This document shows positions 35,601 to 46,724 of a DNA stretch of 64,000 bases, in pieces. Position 1 is the first letter of the stretch, and the number at the start of each line of letters is the position of its first letter. The position numbers and the translations under genes were made by a program. The notes below the pieces were generated by a model, which saw only the letters and a program-made list of their open reading frames with translations, had not been told where the DNA came from and searched no databases. Origin of the DNA: Sisyra terminalis. Its lineage: Eukaryota > Arthropoda > Insecta > Neuroptera > Sisyridae. The DNA lies in NCBI GenBank assembly GCA_958496175.1, contig OY292275.1, positions 56,869,701-56,933,700 on the forward strand. The letters are read 5' to 3'.

Positions 35601-37970
35601 CTTGAGGACTTAAATAAAAAATAAGCAGTTAATGTAGAAGAACAAAAAATCTTTAAAAGTTAAGAACGTTTTGGTGTTAGAGCGAAAAAAAATCGTTAAA
35701 TATTTTGTTTATGGTTCCATTTAATTGACCATAAAAACTTAAGTTTTTAATCTTTGAAAATAGGATTTGCAGGAAAAAAAATATACAACAAAAGTTTTTA
35801 AACCTTGAAACAAAAATTCCCCTAAACATTTAATGGAAAATCTCATTTAAAAACCCAATCCCGTTTATTTCCAATACTCGTTTACCCCATAAAAATTGTA
35901 AACTCCACAAACAAATTAGCATCATCTTCAGCTTCTACCAAGTGAAAATTTCAACCTTAAACTTTCACTGCTATTTACGAGTATGTTACTGTATAAAACT
36001 AAAAATTTTCAAACAATATAATTTCTATGCAAATACCGAAAATGTAAAAACAGTATTTTCTTTTTTTTCCTTTCGCTTTCACCAACAGAAAAGCTTTTCC
36101 TATATTAAATTTTTCCTTGGTTTTGCGTTTATTATTTAAATATTCAAACGTGATTTTTTTTTCTTGAAATATATTTTTTTTTCACAAGTAATCGTTGATC
36201 GAAAGTATTTTGGAACTAATAAAAGCTGAAACAAACTTTTACAAACATAATACCATAACGTAACGTTACTGAAATTTGATTCTACGGTGCTCGTATTTAT
36301 TTTTATTTTTTTTTTGTAGAAAAGTTTTTTTATTCAAGCAGATGTTGAATTGTGAATTATTAGCAAAAGTTTCTACTAAACTGTTCTGGTTTTGAGATAG
36401 AAAAAAAATACAATTATTTTTTATATATTTTGATTTATTAACAATTTGTCCTCATTGGATAAAAAAATCAAAGAAAGACCTATTTTCAAGGATTAACTTT
36501 CTTTACTTATTCAAAAAAAAATCAGAAATATCCCTAATGGTTTTGCGTCAAATAAAAGTTAAAACTTTAAAGATTACTTGACTTTACCATAAGCAAATAT
36601 TTTCTTTTCTTTTTGGTATCAATTCTCTTGATTTGATGGCAAGCATTTCTTTTTTTTTTACTCGTAAATGTTGTCATTATTTTACAAAGAAAGCAAAGTA
36701 TATTATTTTGAATGGAAATAAAAGATCAAACATTACAAAGCTCGTCAAAATGTTACTGACATAACAAATTGTAGTCTAGTCTCAACATCAAAGACAATAG
36801 AACGAATAAAACGAATAATTGTACAAAATCAATACAACCGGCAAATAGAAAAAGTATTTCATACATTTTTGTGGGTATTTTTCCTTTAATTTTATTTGAA
36901 AGCCTTATAAAACATAAAAACATAAAGCTTTAAAAGTTTAAAGTCTTACAAATTATATCCTCTTTTATCTAATATATTTTTTTCTTTGAATTACAGATTA
37001 AGTATAAAGGTACGAGACTTATTTATGCTTTTGGCTTTCTTACATTCGACTTATCTTCGTGGATCAAAATTTTTCATCTCTGTAAGTAAAGTCAACTATC
37101 TTTTCTTCTTATCTGTTGAATTCAAAGTCTTTTTATATTAAAATTCTTTCTGAAATCATCGAAAATTTTAAAATAAATTTATGAATAAACTTTAGGGTTT
37201 AATTATGAACTCCAATACCTCAAAAAACTTTTTTTTTATAATGATATTTATAGTCGCTCTAACAACAGGGTCTTGCACGACTCTAATAACTTTGCTTCTT
37301 TTCTTCTCTTAAAATTTAAATTTTTATCAAAATATATTTTTTTCTAAGGTTTGAGGAAAACAATGTACCTTGATATTTAATAATTGCATATGTTTTATTG
37401 CTCAAAAACGAGCCAATTTAAACAAAATAGATTCATATTTTTTTTTTGAAAACGTTTTTTTAATTATCCCGAAGAATCACTCGAAATCAATCATAGACCC
37501 TTCAATTTTTAACTAATTATTATGTAGCATGTAAATGCAACACTTATAAATTATATAAATATTTTATACAAATAATTTTTCAATCCCTAGTCCGAAGGTA
37601 TTTTTTAAAAAATATCAAGAATTTAAAGTAGAGTAATACAAAGAAACATAAATTAAAGGAAATAATTTCTCTATGGCGGAAATTCCTAAACTTTTTTGGT
37701 TTCCGGCGCCCTTATATATCAAATTTCTTTCGCGGTTCCCCCATATTAAATCTCAGGGTAAATCAATGCCCAAAAATTCAAGGATCAAGTCCCTTTTAAG
37801 TCGATCAATATCTGGCAATGTTGCATTTTTCACTTTGTTTTTAATTTAATTCGCGAAATATTATTTAGTATAGGAAAATTAGTATTTGTATTTTCAATTA
37901 ATTTTTATAACAAAATTTTCATGGCACCTTCTAAAAAACTGTTCTTTGAAAAATAAAACATAACAATATA
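35601..37970. other. AT-rich gene-free DNA
   Basis: No supported gene or bounded repeat. Several poly-T tracts and lone splice-like strings occur, but no coherent exon. Confidence 0.45.
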
Positions 37971-38714
37971 AATTTGGCTAAATAATAATTCGAAAAAATA
38001 ACAAATTTTTACATCCAATTAGATATGACAATAATTTTTGTTTATTACTGACGGGTTATTTATCTTTAAGTTGAAAAACTTTAACAGAAGACTTAAGATT
38101 TTGATTTACAAGTTTGAGGGGTGACTCCACTTTTAGGGTTGCGAAATCGACAACGGGGATTGCTATAATTGTTTAAGTTTATTGTTGAAAATTTTCATAT
38201 TTTCTTGTGTCTGAAAATTATAATTAATGGCTTTTATTTGTAAAACAATAATTGTTTGCAATATTTAAAAGACTCTTCAAAATTTTGGTAAATACTACAG
38301 AGGCTCCACTACTAATATGTTAAGGTACTCTTATCTTAGTTAAAAAGGAAATAATTGTTTCTAATTTTCGCTTTACAAACCTGAAGTTTTGGGGCCAATC
38401 TTGTAAATATTTGAAACTCTAACTTCAAAATTGCAAGGTGTAATGCTATTGCTCTTACATCCACATATTCTGGTGTTCATATGTCCAATATTTTCCCTAG
38501 AATTTAAAGATCAAATTTTAAGAGCTACGTTTAGAAAAATGCATTTTTGGGTACAATTTCTATATGGAATTAAACACCTTACAGTATAAATTTGGCCATA
38601 TTATATTTCGAATCAATAACCAATTTTTATATACGATAAGATAAGGCGATAATTTGTGCTTAAGACCATCGAATTCTTTTGCTTAAAGTTGAAAAAATTA
38701 AACAGGAGATCTAA

Positions 38715-38834
38715 TAATTTGATAATTATTGGAAAAAATAATTATTACCTGATGATGACAGTCAAAAACTGTTGAAACGCGTCGAAATAAAGAAGAAATT
38801 GAGTCTCATAAGACATATATTATTATCCATTAAA
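38715..38834 (+). mobile_element. 120-bp insertion carrying a near-complete hammerhead
   Basis: The segment is flanked by GGAGATCTAA (38705-38714) and GGAAATCTAA (38835-38844). The homologous position in tandem unit 1 (around 38085-38100, AACAGAAGACTTAAG) has a single copy of the target and no insert, so unit 1 acts as the empty site. The insert contains a small palindrome (ATAATTATT...AATAATTAT) and a hammerhead-like sequence, with no coding capacity. It behaves like a minimal mobile unit, perhaps a very short Penelope-derived insertion. The mechanism is inference. Confidence 0.7.
38742..38790 (+). ncRNA. Type I hammerhead-like ribozyme candidate
   Basis: In order: stem I 5' strand TTATTAC (38742-38748), CTGATGA (38749-38755), an extra T, stem II GACAG/CTGTT with loop TCAAAAA, GAAA (38774-38777), CGCG, then T-C, after which cleavage would fall (38782-38783), and stem I 3' strand GAAATAA (38784-38790). 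Stem I pairs at six of seven positions. The segment ACGCGT (38777-38782) is self-complementary, so stem III cannot form within one molecule but could form between two. That matches the dimeric hammerheads described in Penelope-like elements. The extra T before stem II is the main departure from the consensus. Confidence 0.55.
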
Positions 38835-39929
38835 GGAAATCTAAGCTTTTAATTTGAAAGTTTCGGGTGCAACTTCCGTTTTCAGGGTTGCTAAAATTGT
38901 TTAATTATATTGTTTATTAGAAATTTCGGTAAATATTAAAGGGCTTCACAATGAAAAGGTTAAGGTACTCTTATCTTAAGTAAAAAAAATGTTTCTAACT
39001 TTATTTACAAACCCGAAATTTTGGGGATTACCTCGTAAATATTGGAAATTTAAACTCCAAAATTTCAAGTCAAAAGGTAACTATCCTTCTTCCCCTCTGC
39101 TCAAATATTCCGGTATTCAAACGTCCAATAGTTTGTACAAAATTAAAATTTTATCAAATTTTACATATATGGTAAATTGATTACTTTTGCATAACTGATA
39201 ACTTTTCAACAATGATAGAAAACTGGGTTGAATTTTTTTCTAAAGCCAACTCAAATTTTGGATCACTCAGCAATTAAATTCTTTATTTTTTACTAAACAA
39301 TGGTAATTGTTATTAAAACAAGAACCATATTTAGGCATCGGGTCTACTTGGTATGAAATTTTACTATTGAGGCTTTACGAATTGAATAGAAAATTTAGAT
39401 AAAAATATATCAACTGCATTTCTTAAATAAGTAATTTTTCACGTAGAAATATTTTTTAAATTGTTATTTACCGTCCCTATATAACTATTAAGGTCTTTAG
39501 CGACTTTAAGGTTAATAAAAATTTCTATTCGAGAAACATCGAAAGATTTCTAGAATCAAAGATTGAACTCAACACCTACCGGTATAGGAGCGATCACCTT
39601 GACCGGTTGGCAACCAGTAGGTTTTAGGGAAATTGATTAATTTTTTCATTGAGATTAATATTTGTTTTTGATTTTAATGCCTAGAACTTAAAAAATCGTA
39701 AATGTGGCCGAGGATTTGAGCTACAATTACGGTATAAATATGAATGAATATCAAATGAAAAGAAAATCAAGTTTCTGTTGATTTTAATGCGAGATATATC
39801 AATCAATATAAATAAATATAACAAATAAATCATATAAATCAATCGAACATAATCAGACTTATAATCACATAATAATCAGACGTATAAATCAATCGCCATA
39901 TCCAAACCTTTAATGGAAAGACAGTATAA

Positions 39930-40440
39930 AAAATAGAAAACTTCAAAGACCTCAGATATCTAGCCAAAATAAAAATGGAGAATGAAGTAAAAGATACGTA
40001 ACCCAAAGGAATCTTTTCAAAGATGAGAAAAATCTTTGGCGATCAACTTTAACGCATGAACTGCAATTAATTCTACGAATGTCTTATACGAAATGGATGG
40101 ATGAACTCTTTTCCAGAGGTTGGAGGAAAATATTAACTCGATTAAAATGTTGATGTATATCGCCAAATTCTGAATATAACGATATAAAAAATTAGTAACT
40201 AGACTACCGCAGCAGAAAGAGAAAACTAGTGATCTTCGGCCACATTATAGATAACGACTAATTTCACCAGCTCCAGGTCATCATTTAGGGTTGGATTTAA
40301 GGGAGAAAAGTTCAAAAAAAGGGACATCCTAACTGGCCAACCCGAGAGGGCTACAAGGGTTGAGTACATGACTACTTTATCTACAATTAAAATATTTCGC
40401 CATGATAATCGCCAATATTCAGCGATAAGAAGAAACCGCA
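39930..40440 (+). pseudogene. LINE ORF2 C-terminal fragment, copy 2
   Basis: This is collinear at DNA level with 35085-35600: AAAAATCTTT followed by GATC, ATATCGCCAAATTCTGAA versus ATTGCCGAATTCTGAAGAT, TTCGGCCACAT, and CATGATAATCGCCAA versus GATGATCACCAATC. An extra upstream part has FKDLRYLA, matching the FkYLGs motif of LINE thumbs. It is heavily decayed with several stops. Confidence 0.6.
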
Positions 40441-42024
40441 CCCCTATTTAAAATCATTATCTGCATAGTTTAGCCAATCTTTTTGCACAATAAATGTTCC
40501 CAAAAAAGGGCTATTAAAGAAATATTTAATTGGATTAATTTCACTTTTTGATATATTACCAACGACAAATTTCTTATCTCAGTGAAACTATTTCGTATTA
40601 TCATTTTGAATTTTTATTTATATAAAAACATCCCTTATATGTAAATTAAACATTAATAGGTTTATTCTATTATTAGAATAAATCATTATTATCATCATGA
40701 TCATAAATTTTAATTAAACCTATCCCTACAATGGTAAAAATAATTACTTTTAAAATTATTTTTTTGAAAAATAGTGTGAAAAAAACTTTTAACATGGTAA
40801 CATGGTTAACATGGAAGAGAAAGAGTATTCTATTGAAAATCACCAGACTTTTCTTTCTTTGAAGTTACACCATAAGATTTCCACCACAAGTGGTTGCATT
40901 CATTTTCGGAAAATCCAAGTACAAGTATATTTAATGACACAAAATTTCTGTCAAGTTTTAGGAAATCTTAAAATTTTGATTGTTCCGCGTTGATCCCCAT
41001 TCATTTTTAGTCTCAAACAAAAAACGAAAAATTAAATTGTGCACTTGTTAAAGACTTTTCCACACTCAACTCGTCACCCCCTCTGCTCCCCGTTTTATTT
41101 AATACGTCGAAGAATTTCCAAGCCAAACAATTATCCACTTGGTGCAAAGTGAGTGGTATCATTTAAGTACAAATGTAATTATAAAACTTGGCTAGAGAAA
41201 TTAATTCAAATTCCTTAAATTTCTTTAACGTACGTGACAAAAAGCCATTACATTAAACTAAATTACGATATTACGTCAGATCAAAAGATAGTCGACCTTT
41301 GGAAATATAAAATGAGGGAAAGAGGAAGTTTAAAAACGAATGTTGAAAGCCGATTTAATTCGATGATGAGCGTAAAAGTGGAGAAGTGCTTCAAAATATA
41401 AATAGACGCAGAATGTAGGCGAAGACTTATGGTACAAGGTGGTTCTTATAGGCTATCCGGGGCGATTTAGTGCTCAGATAAGCATTTGTTCTGCACCTCA
41501 ATAAGTACAAACACCACCGCTTATATTACACAATAGCACGGAAACAATTTTAGATTTTCCGAAGGGCGGTGACATCTGATAGCAAAACAATATTGGATGA
41601 GTTCTGCGAACGAATCTCATTTGCTTAAGTAGTCAAATGAAAAGACTGTATTTTTACATTCTAAATACCGAGTACCTGCTTGCCGATAGAAATCGCAATG
41701 TCGTAAATCCAATTTATACATTCTATATTCCTTTTAATATCATTTCTTTGGTGGAATAAATTACGATAACACTAGTAACTCTTCATTAAACCACCAATAT
41801 AAGTCTTTGTTTGTTCAACACTTGAATCTTTATCTATCACTTAGAATAACAGAGCTTTTTATACTTTTCAAGCTTTTTTCACTATTAAAATTTCTTTTTT
41901 AATTCTTTTTTTCTTCAGGAATTTATTTCAGTCAATATTTTCACACAAAAAAATCAGAGCTTTCGGTTTGAAATTCTTATTTGATTTGATTGTTTTAAGA
42001 GCTTTTATTCATTTATTTGGCTTA
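40441..42024. other. Gene-free stretch
   Basis: No supported gene. The part at 41040-41560 is less AT-skewed and unique-looking, possibly intronic or regulatory. Confidence 0.4.
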
Positions 42025-42376
42025 GGCCCGGTATTTTCACTTCAGTATATGTAGGCTTTATCTCCATGATAACTATCTATTAGATAAAATTTTATCTGTA
42101 AGATAAATCAAAAACTGTATTTTCAACCAAAACAAACCTCCGGTTAGTTATTTGCTTGATATCTTATAAAAAAGAATAGAACAGTAATGACAGTTTATGG
42201 ATAAATCAGTGTAGGAAGCAATATATTGATAAACAAAGACAAATTGATAGTGATATAAAAGGCGTTAGAAAGAGATACCATTCTTGTGTAAGAAATTGAA
42301 GTTTTGTAGTTGTCCCATATACTGAATTTGAAATATAAAAATAATCGTTTTGCAAATTAATAACATATAATTTAGA

Positions 42377-42611
42377 ATGTCTAACGAAGTTAAGAAAAAA
42401 CGAACCCGAGCTCCAAATTTCAATTATGAAGAAATTCATTTGTTGAATTATAAAATTAGATAAAATTTTAGACCTTAGAACCGAACTTTTAATGAATCAA
42501 ATTCATAATATTAATCAAAAAAAGTAGAGGACAGAAGAAATGCATCGTAAGAAAATTAAACTTATGAATATAGAAATTTCTCTTAAGAAAAAACAACTAA
42601 AAAATGCATAA
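42377..42611 (+). pseudogene. Harbinger Myb/SANT-like protein, internally deleted
   Basis: It starts MSNEVKKKRTRAPNFNYEE, the N-terminus typical of the Myb-like accessory protein of Harbinger transposons, and reaches a stop at 42461-42463. A C-terminal piece follows in another frame, EEMHRKKIKLMNIEISLKKK, ending at 42611. The central part of the DNA-binding region is deleted. In autonomous elements this protein helps bring the transposase to the ends. Here it cannot be functional. Confidence 0.7.
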
Positions 42612-42675
42612 TTTTAAACAACTTTTATTAAATAACACATTTTTATTTTCATAATACAAATATAAATTTATTCTA

Positions 42676-43066
42676 TTACTTCTTGTTAAACGTTTTATTG
42701 ATGCAATAAATTCCTAAAATAATCAATAAAAGGTTTGCGGAAAAATCATTATGAAGTTCAACATTTCTTTCCTGTTCTTCTGGAAGAATATTGTCTTCCA
42801 TGGCCGAATTCTCATCGGTGTCAAAATTTTCTTCCATTCGGTCTATCGCTATATTATGTAGTACTGCACATTTTTCTTCAATTTGTTAATAATATAAATT
42901 CGACCGTAAGTTTCGAAAAATGAAATCTTTGGAAAAAGTATGGGTCTGTCCATTTTTTAAAATGATCAATTCTTGGCCTTACATTATATTGTTGTTCAGG
43001 ATTTATAATTTCTGTAAGTTGAATCAATTCTTCCTCAGAGTCATTGAGCAATTCCAAATCATTCAT
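42676..43066 (-). pseudogene. PIF/Harbinger transposase, catalytic core deleted
   Basis: Starting at ATG 43066, the frame reads MNDLELLND, then RPRIDHFKKWTD and FSKLTVEFIL, the N-terminus of insect Harbinger transposases. A 1-nt insertion near 42887 shifts the frame. The text then continues IEEKCAVLHNIAIDRMEEN, which is the family's C-terminus (the AVLHNIA motif), to a stop at 42676. The DDE catalytic region between these parts is absent, so the internal deletion is in the founder and not a local event. Confidence 0.8.
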
Positions 43067-43490
43067 AGTAATTATTTCCACTTTTATTTATAACTGTAAT
43101 ATATCAACAAAGTAACTGATTAATATTATTTATGTATCATTACATGAAATTGATGCTTATTTAATTTACATAAAGATAATATACACCAATATATTTTTTC
43201 AATAAATTCGTTAATCTCCAAATAGGCAGAAAATACTTTTCGCTTCACTTAAGTTTGACAGCACTTACAATGTGCAGAAACAATAAAAGGGGAATATATG
43301 CTCTATCTATTAAATAAAAAGACTATTTGGAAGTCTAAGTACTGAATAAAAAATCTTGCAGATAGTTTAATTTTATCCTGAAGGTATGACTATTTTTATG
43401 TGAAAATACGCATGTTTTCTCTATCTTCTGGTTAAAATTTTATCTGAAAGATAAATGTCTCTATCTAGATGGGAAAAATACCGGGCCTTA

Positions 43491-44800
43491 AAGTATGTTT
43501 GAAACTTAACTTTATTATTTTTGCTGTTGTCAATAATTTTAACAAAAATAAGGAAACTCAACTATTACCCAGCAATATTTAGTAATCATAAAAAGTTGAA
43601 CAATGAAATATGGGAATCAATGATGAAAGTATCAATAAAAGTCATTTTTAAATGCACGTCAGCCGTTTTGGTATATCGCAGTAATAAAACAGGGTCGTCA
43701 AACGTAACATTACCTAAACTTAATGCATTTTTGTTAGTTTCTTTGAGATAAAAGGTATTAAAAGGTAATAAAACAAGTCACTTTTCAAAACGACTGTAGC
43801 ACGTATGAAAGGTAACGGGCCACACTAGCGTATCGAATACATTTGTAGATTTGGCACGTCATAAAAATATACTTTATGTCTTGCGATAAGACTATTAGTC
43901 CAAGTTAAACGTTTCGAGGATAAAAATAATATGGCTGTTGTAATTCATTTTCATACTTTGTTATATATATGTAACATAATCGCTTACCGATGCATTGTTA
44001 GGCAAAAAACTTGGGTGATATGTTCATAACTTTTGTAATTTTAACGTTCACGTGAAAGCTTTTATGTTTGATTTGTACACAATGTAAATACAAATTAAAT
44101 ATGAATTAAATCTGATGAAGCTTTGAATTGTTTGTTGCAGAATTAAATGTTTTAAAAAAGCAACACTGCAGTTAACTTTGTTCATTTTATGAAGAAGTAG
44201 TTGACAAATATTTTCGATCGATTAACTGGTGTAATTTTGCTTATAAATTTTTAGAAATTTGATATTTTCCTATTTTATCATACTATAAAGAATGAGACGA
44301 TAACTTTATACAATGTCCAACAATTGTAGAGAATTTAATTCTTTTAAATCAATAAAACTATAAAACGGAGTATATCAAAAGAGCTTTTTTGTCTGTCTAA
44401 ATTTCTTATCTTTCCTTGTTTCTATTAGTTTAACTTTTTAACAATTAAATCGAATAAATTTTGCCTTCGGTTAATTTATTAAATATTTACATTACCACAA
44501 AAGAATCACAATATAAAATTGGTTAATTTTTTTTAAGAATTCAACTGAGGAACCTGAATTTTTGTACACCTAAGTTTTCTATCATTATGAAGGACAAATA
44601 AAATCTTATACTTCAAATACTTTACCATCAAAATACATTGTTTTACTATAAATTATTCCAAAAAATTTTAAGATCAAATCAAATTTCGATTGATTCGAAA
44701 GAATCAAAAAAGATTTATAATCTTAAAAATTATCGCTTCAAAAGTCTGATGTTTTAAAAAGGCAATTCTGCAATTCGACTTTATTTATCTTAAGAATGTG
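43491..44800. other. Gene-free stretch
   Basis: No supported gene. The 76-codon frame at 43521-43751 has no recognisable motif. Confidence 0.4.
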
Positions 44801-44803
44801 TAA

Positions 44804-45566
44804 TCTATATGTATGAAAGAAAGCCGTGTTAGTTACACTATTTATAACTCAAGAACGGTTGGGTCAATTTTCATGAAATTTTCTATGTGTATTCGGTAGG
44901 CATGGGACTAGGATATAAAGTATATTTATACCTCTAGAAGATTAAGATATCCCTCCACATCTTCTGAAAATTTTTACGCTTACTTGCCTATATACTATTT
45001 GTAATCATTGACGCCTGTGATTTATTTTGAAAAACGCTTAGCAGCGTTTGAGTTTAGCATTTTTATTTATTAAATTTATGTGTTACTTACATATTTTACT
45101 TAATATTTATTGTAATATGGAACAAGTGGAGAAATGACAATCATTTGCCAATATTGTAAGGCGTTAAAATACAGCGGTGAATTTACTGGGGTATGTTGTG
45201 CTGGTGGAAAAGTAAAATTGCCCCAATTGGTCCCATCACTGGATCCATTGCGCTCATTAGTTTATGGGATAGGAAATGATTGTAAAAACTCCTAGGCCAA
45301 TATTCAAAAACTAAATAGTAGTTTACAAATGATATCGTTTCGCCCATAAAACAAATATGTTTAAGGAAGTACTAAAGAAAACAGGAATATTTCCAGTAAG
45401 CTTCCAGTCCCTGATTAATAGCGATCATTGGATCGAATTGGCCAAAAAACAATTCAATTTTGAAAGACACAAATAGACAAATACAAAAATATGTTAAGAA
45501 ATATATATGCTTGTCTTTAAACTCATATATAGGTGAGAATTTAAGGATTTTTCGTATGCATATGAG
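44804..45566 (+). mobile_element. Helitron 5' part with replicase N-terminal fragment, copy 2
   Basis: It starts A|TCTATATGTATGAAAG and continues with GTGTTAGTTACACTATTTAT and AACTCAAGAACGG, text typical of insect Helitron 5' ends. From about 45135 the frame encodes ICQYCKALKYSGEF, then CCAGGKVKLPQLVPSLDPL, then LNSSLQMISF. This is the zinc-finger-like region that precedes the Rep domain. An in-frame stop falls between. Rep and helicase domains are missing. The part 45091-45566 matches 238-722 in reverse complement. Confidence 0.75.
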
Positions 45567-45638
45567 GTCAAAATGAGAGAATGGCAGCTTTAAATATATC
45601 GTTTAAGGAATTTGGAACCAGTTTAAGGTATTTATTAT

Positions 45639-46332
45639 TTGTTGTCAATTATAATTACATTAAGATTTGTTATCAAATCCTTTAGTAACACCTTTGAGCT
45701 TACCTTTTTCACACATTTTGGCCTTCAAATTTTTTACTATGCTGTTTTATACCACCCGTTGATAGCAGGTAGAGAATCGTTTGCAATTTCATATCAGCTT
45801 GGAATTAAGCCCGTTTGGGTCACAATATTTATCATTATGGATCAAAGGTCGATAATTCGAACGTGAATTTTTGCCTACCTGCATTCTTTCGTATGATTCA
45901 ATAACAGGTTTATTGATTTTGATAATAATTTGTTTTCAGGTACATCTTAGGCGTGTTTCCCCAAAAATAAGTATAAAGGTCACAAATAAGTCTAACCTAA
46001 ATAGTTGTACCAATATTTTATTCTGGTTTTTTTTCGGTTCCAATTTAAAGGCAGCTTAACTGTTTTGATAGAAACTTTGTAATTAAGTTCAAATAATTTT
46101 TCTACGGAAGAAAAGGTTGCCTATTTACGTTTAATTATGAATAATAAGAGTTGCATTTAGAAGAAGCCTGATTAAAATTATTAAATGGACATCCATTAAT
46201 TGGATATAAATTGGACTCTTTAATTAAAAATCAATTGCGGGTCACTTCAGAAATGCATCATAACTCCGCGGGCTACCATTCAAGTTATATCTCAAATTTT
46301 CATACTAATTATTTTCCATATATTATTTTGTG
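45639..46332. other. Unassigned stretch with two motif-less frames
   Basis: Open frames at 45639-45866 and 45871-46059 follow each other but show no domain similarity that I can name. I treat them as chance frames. Confidence 0.35.
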
Positions 46333-46715
46333 AACTCTTTTGATGTTTTCGTTGGTGACAGCCTATTTTGGGCGTCCACTGCGTTCGCCGTCTTCGGTGC
46401 TCATTTCACTACGTTTAAACTTAGCATACCAATCAATAATGGTTGATTTTCTTGGTGCAGACCTCGAAAACTCTTCATCAAGCCAAGATTTTGCTTCAAC
46501 TGTATTTTTTCTCCTCAAAAAGCAATATTTTATCAGTACACGAAATTCTTTTTTTTTTCATCTTTTTCAAATAACAAAAGTAGCTACACTCACAACGCAA
46601 TATCTCACAAACTAATGATCGGACTGCTGTCAAATTTTGGCACGTATCGGTTAAAGATTGGTACTAACTAAAAACCATATTTGTGTATCAGACCGGGGAC
46701 TTTTCAATTGGTCTA
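46333..46715 (-). pseudogene. mariner transposase N-terminal fragment
   Basis: From ATG at 46561 the minus strand reads MKKKEFRVLIKYCFLRRKNT, then VEAKSWLDEEF, then STIIDWYAKFKR and EDGERSGRPK. This is the helix-turn-helix DNA-binding region of mariner transposases (pattern EFRvLIKhcFl..KnTveak.WLd...WyakFkrg...eD.eRsGRP). A stop at 46363-46365 interrupts it and it ends near VTNENIKRVH. The end sequence CAATTGAAAAGTCCCC (complement of 46694-46709) resembles a mariner terminal repeat next to TA. The DDD catalytic domain is missing. Confidence 0.85.
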
Positions 46716-46724
46716 AAAAAAATG

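Larger units (their letters stand above)
37977..39190. repeat. Diverged tandem duplication, period about 615 bp
   Basis: Unit 1 begins near 37977 and unit 2 near 38592. They are collinear over AATAACAAATTTTTA versus AATAACCAATTTTTA, AGTTGAAAAA, TTTTCAGGGTTGC-like text, GTTAAGGTACTCTTATCTTA (both units) and GTTTCTAA, through to the closing CAAATATTCCGG-like text. Unit 2 differs by a clean 120-bp insertion with short target duplications (see 38715-38834). The duplication is old. Confidence 0.7.
42025..43487. mobile_element. PIF/Harbinger non-autonomous element, copy A
   Basis: The termini are GGCCCGGTATTTTCAC and its inverse ATACCGGGCC. They are flanked by TTA (42022-42024) and TTA (43488-43490), the 3-bp target duplication of PIF/Harbinger elements. 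The sub-ends carry AGATAAAATTTTATCT-type palindromic text. The interior has remnants of both Harbinger genes in convergent layout. The length of 1463 bp is well short of autonomous elements. A close copy is at 50741-52234. Confidence 0.9.

Noticed and set aside
42206..42439. Minus-strand 77-codon frame rich in hydrophobic residues
   Set aside because: It is antisense to the Myb-like remnant of the Harbinger element, and the same shadow appears in copy B.
45639..46059. Two adjacent plus-strand frames as exons of one gene
   Set aside because: No shared family motif, and the splice-like TTTTCAG at about 45930 has no matching donor that joins the frames sensibly.
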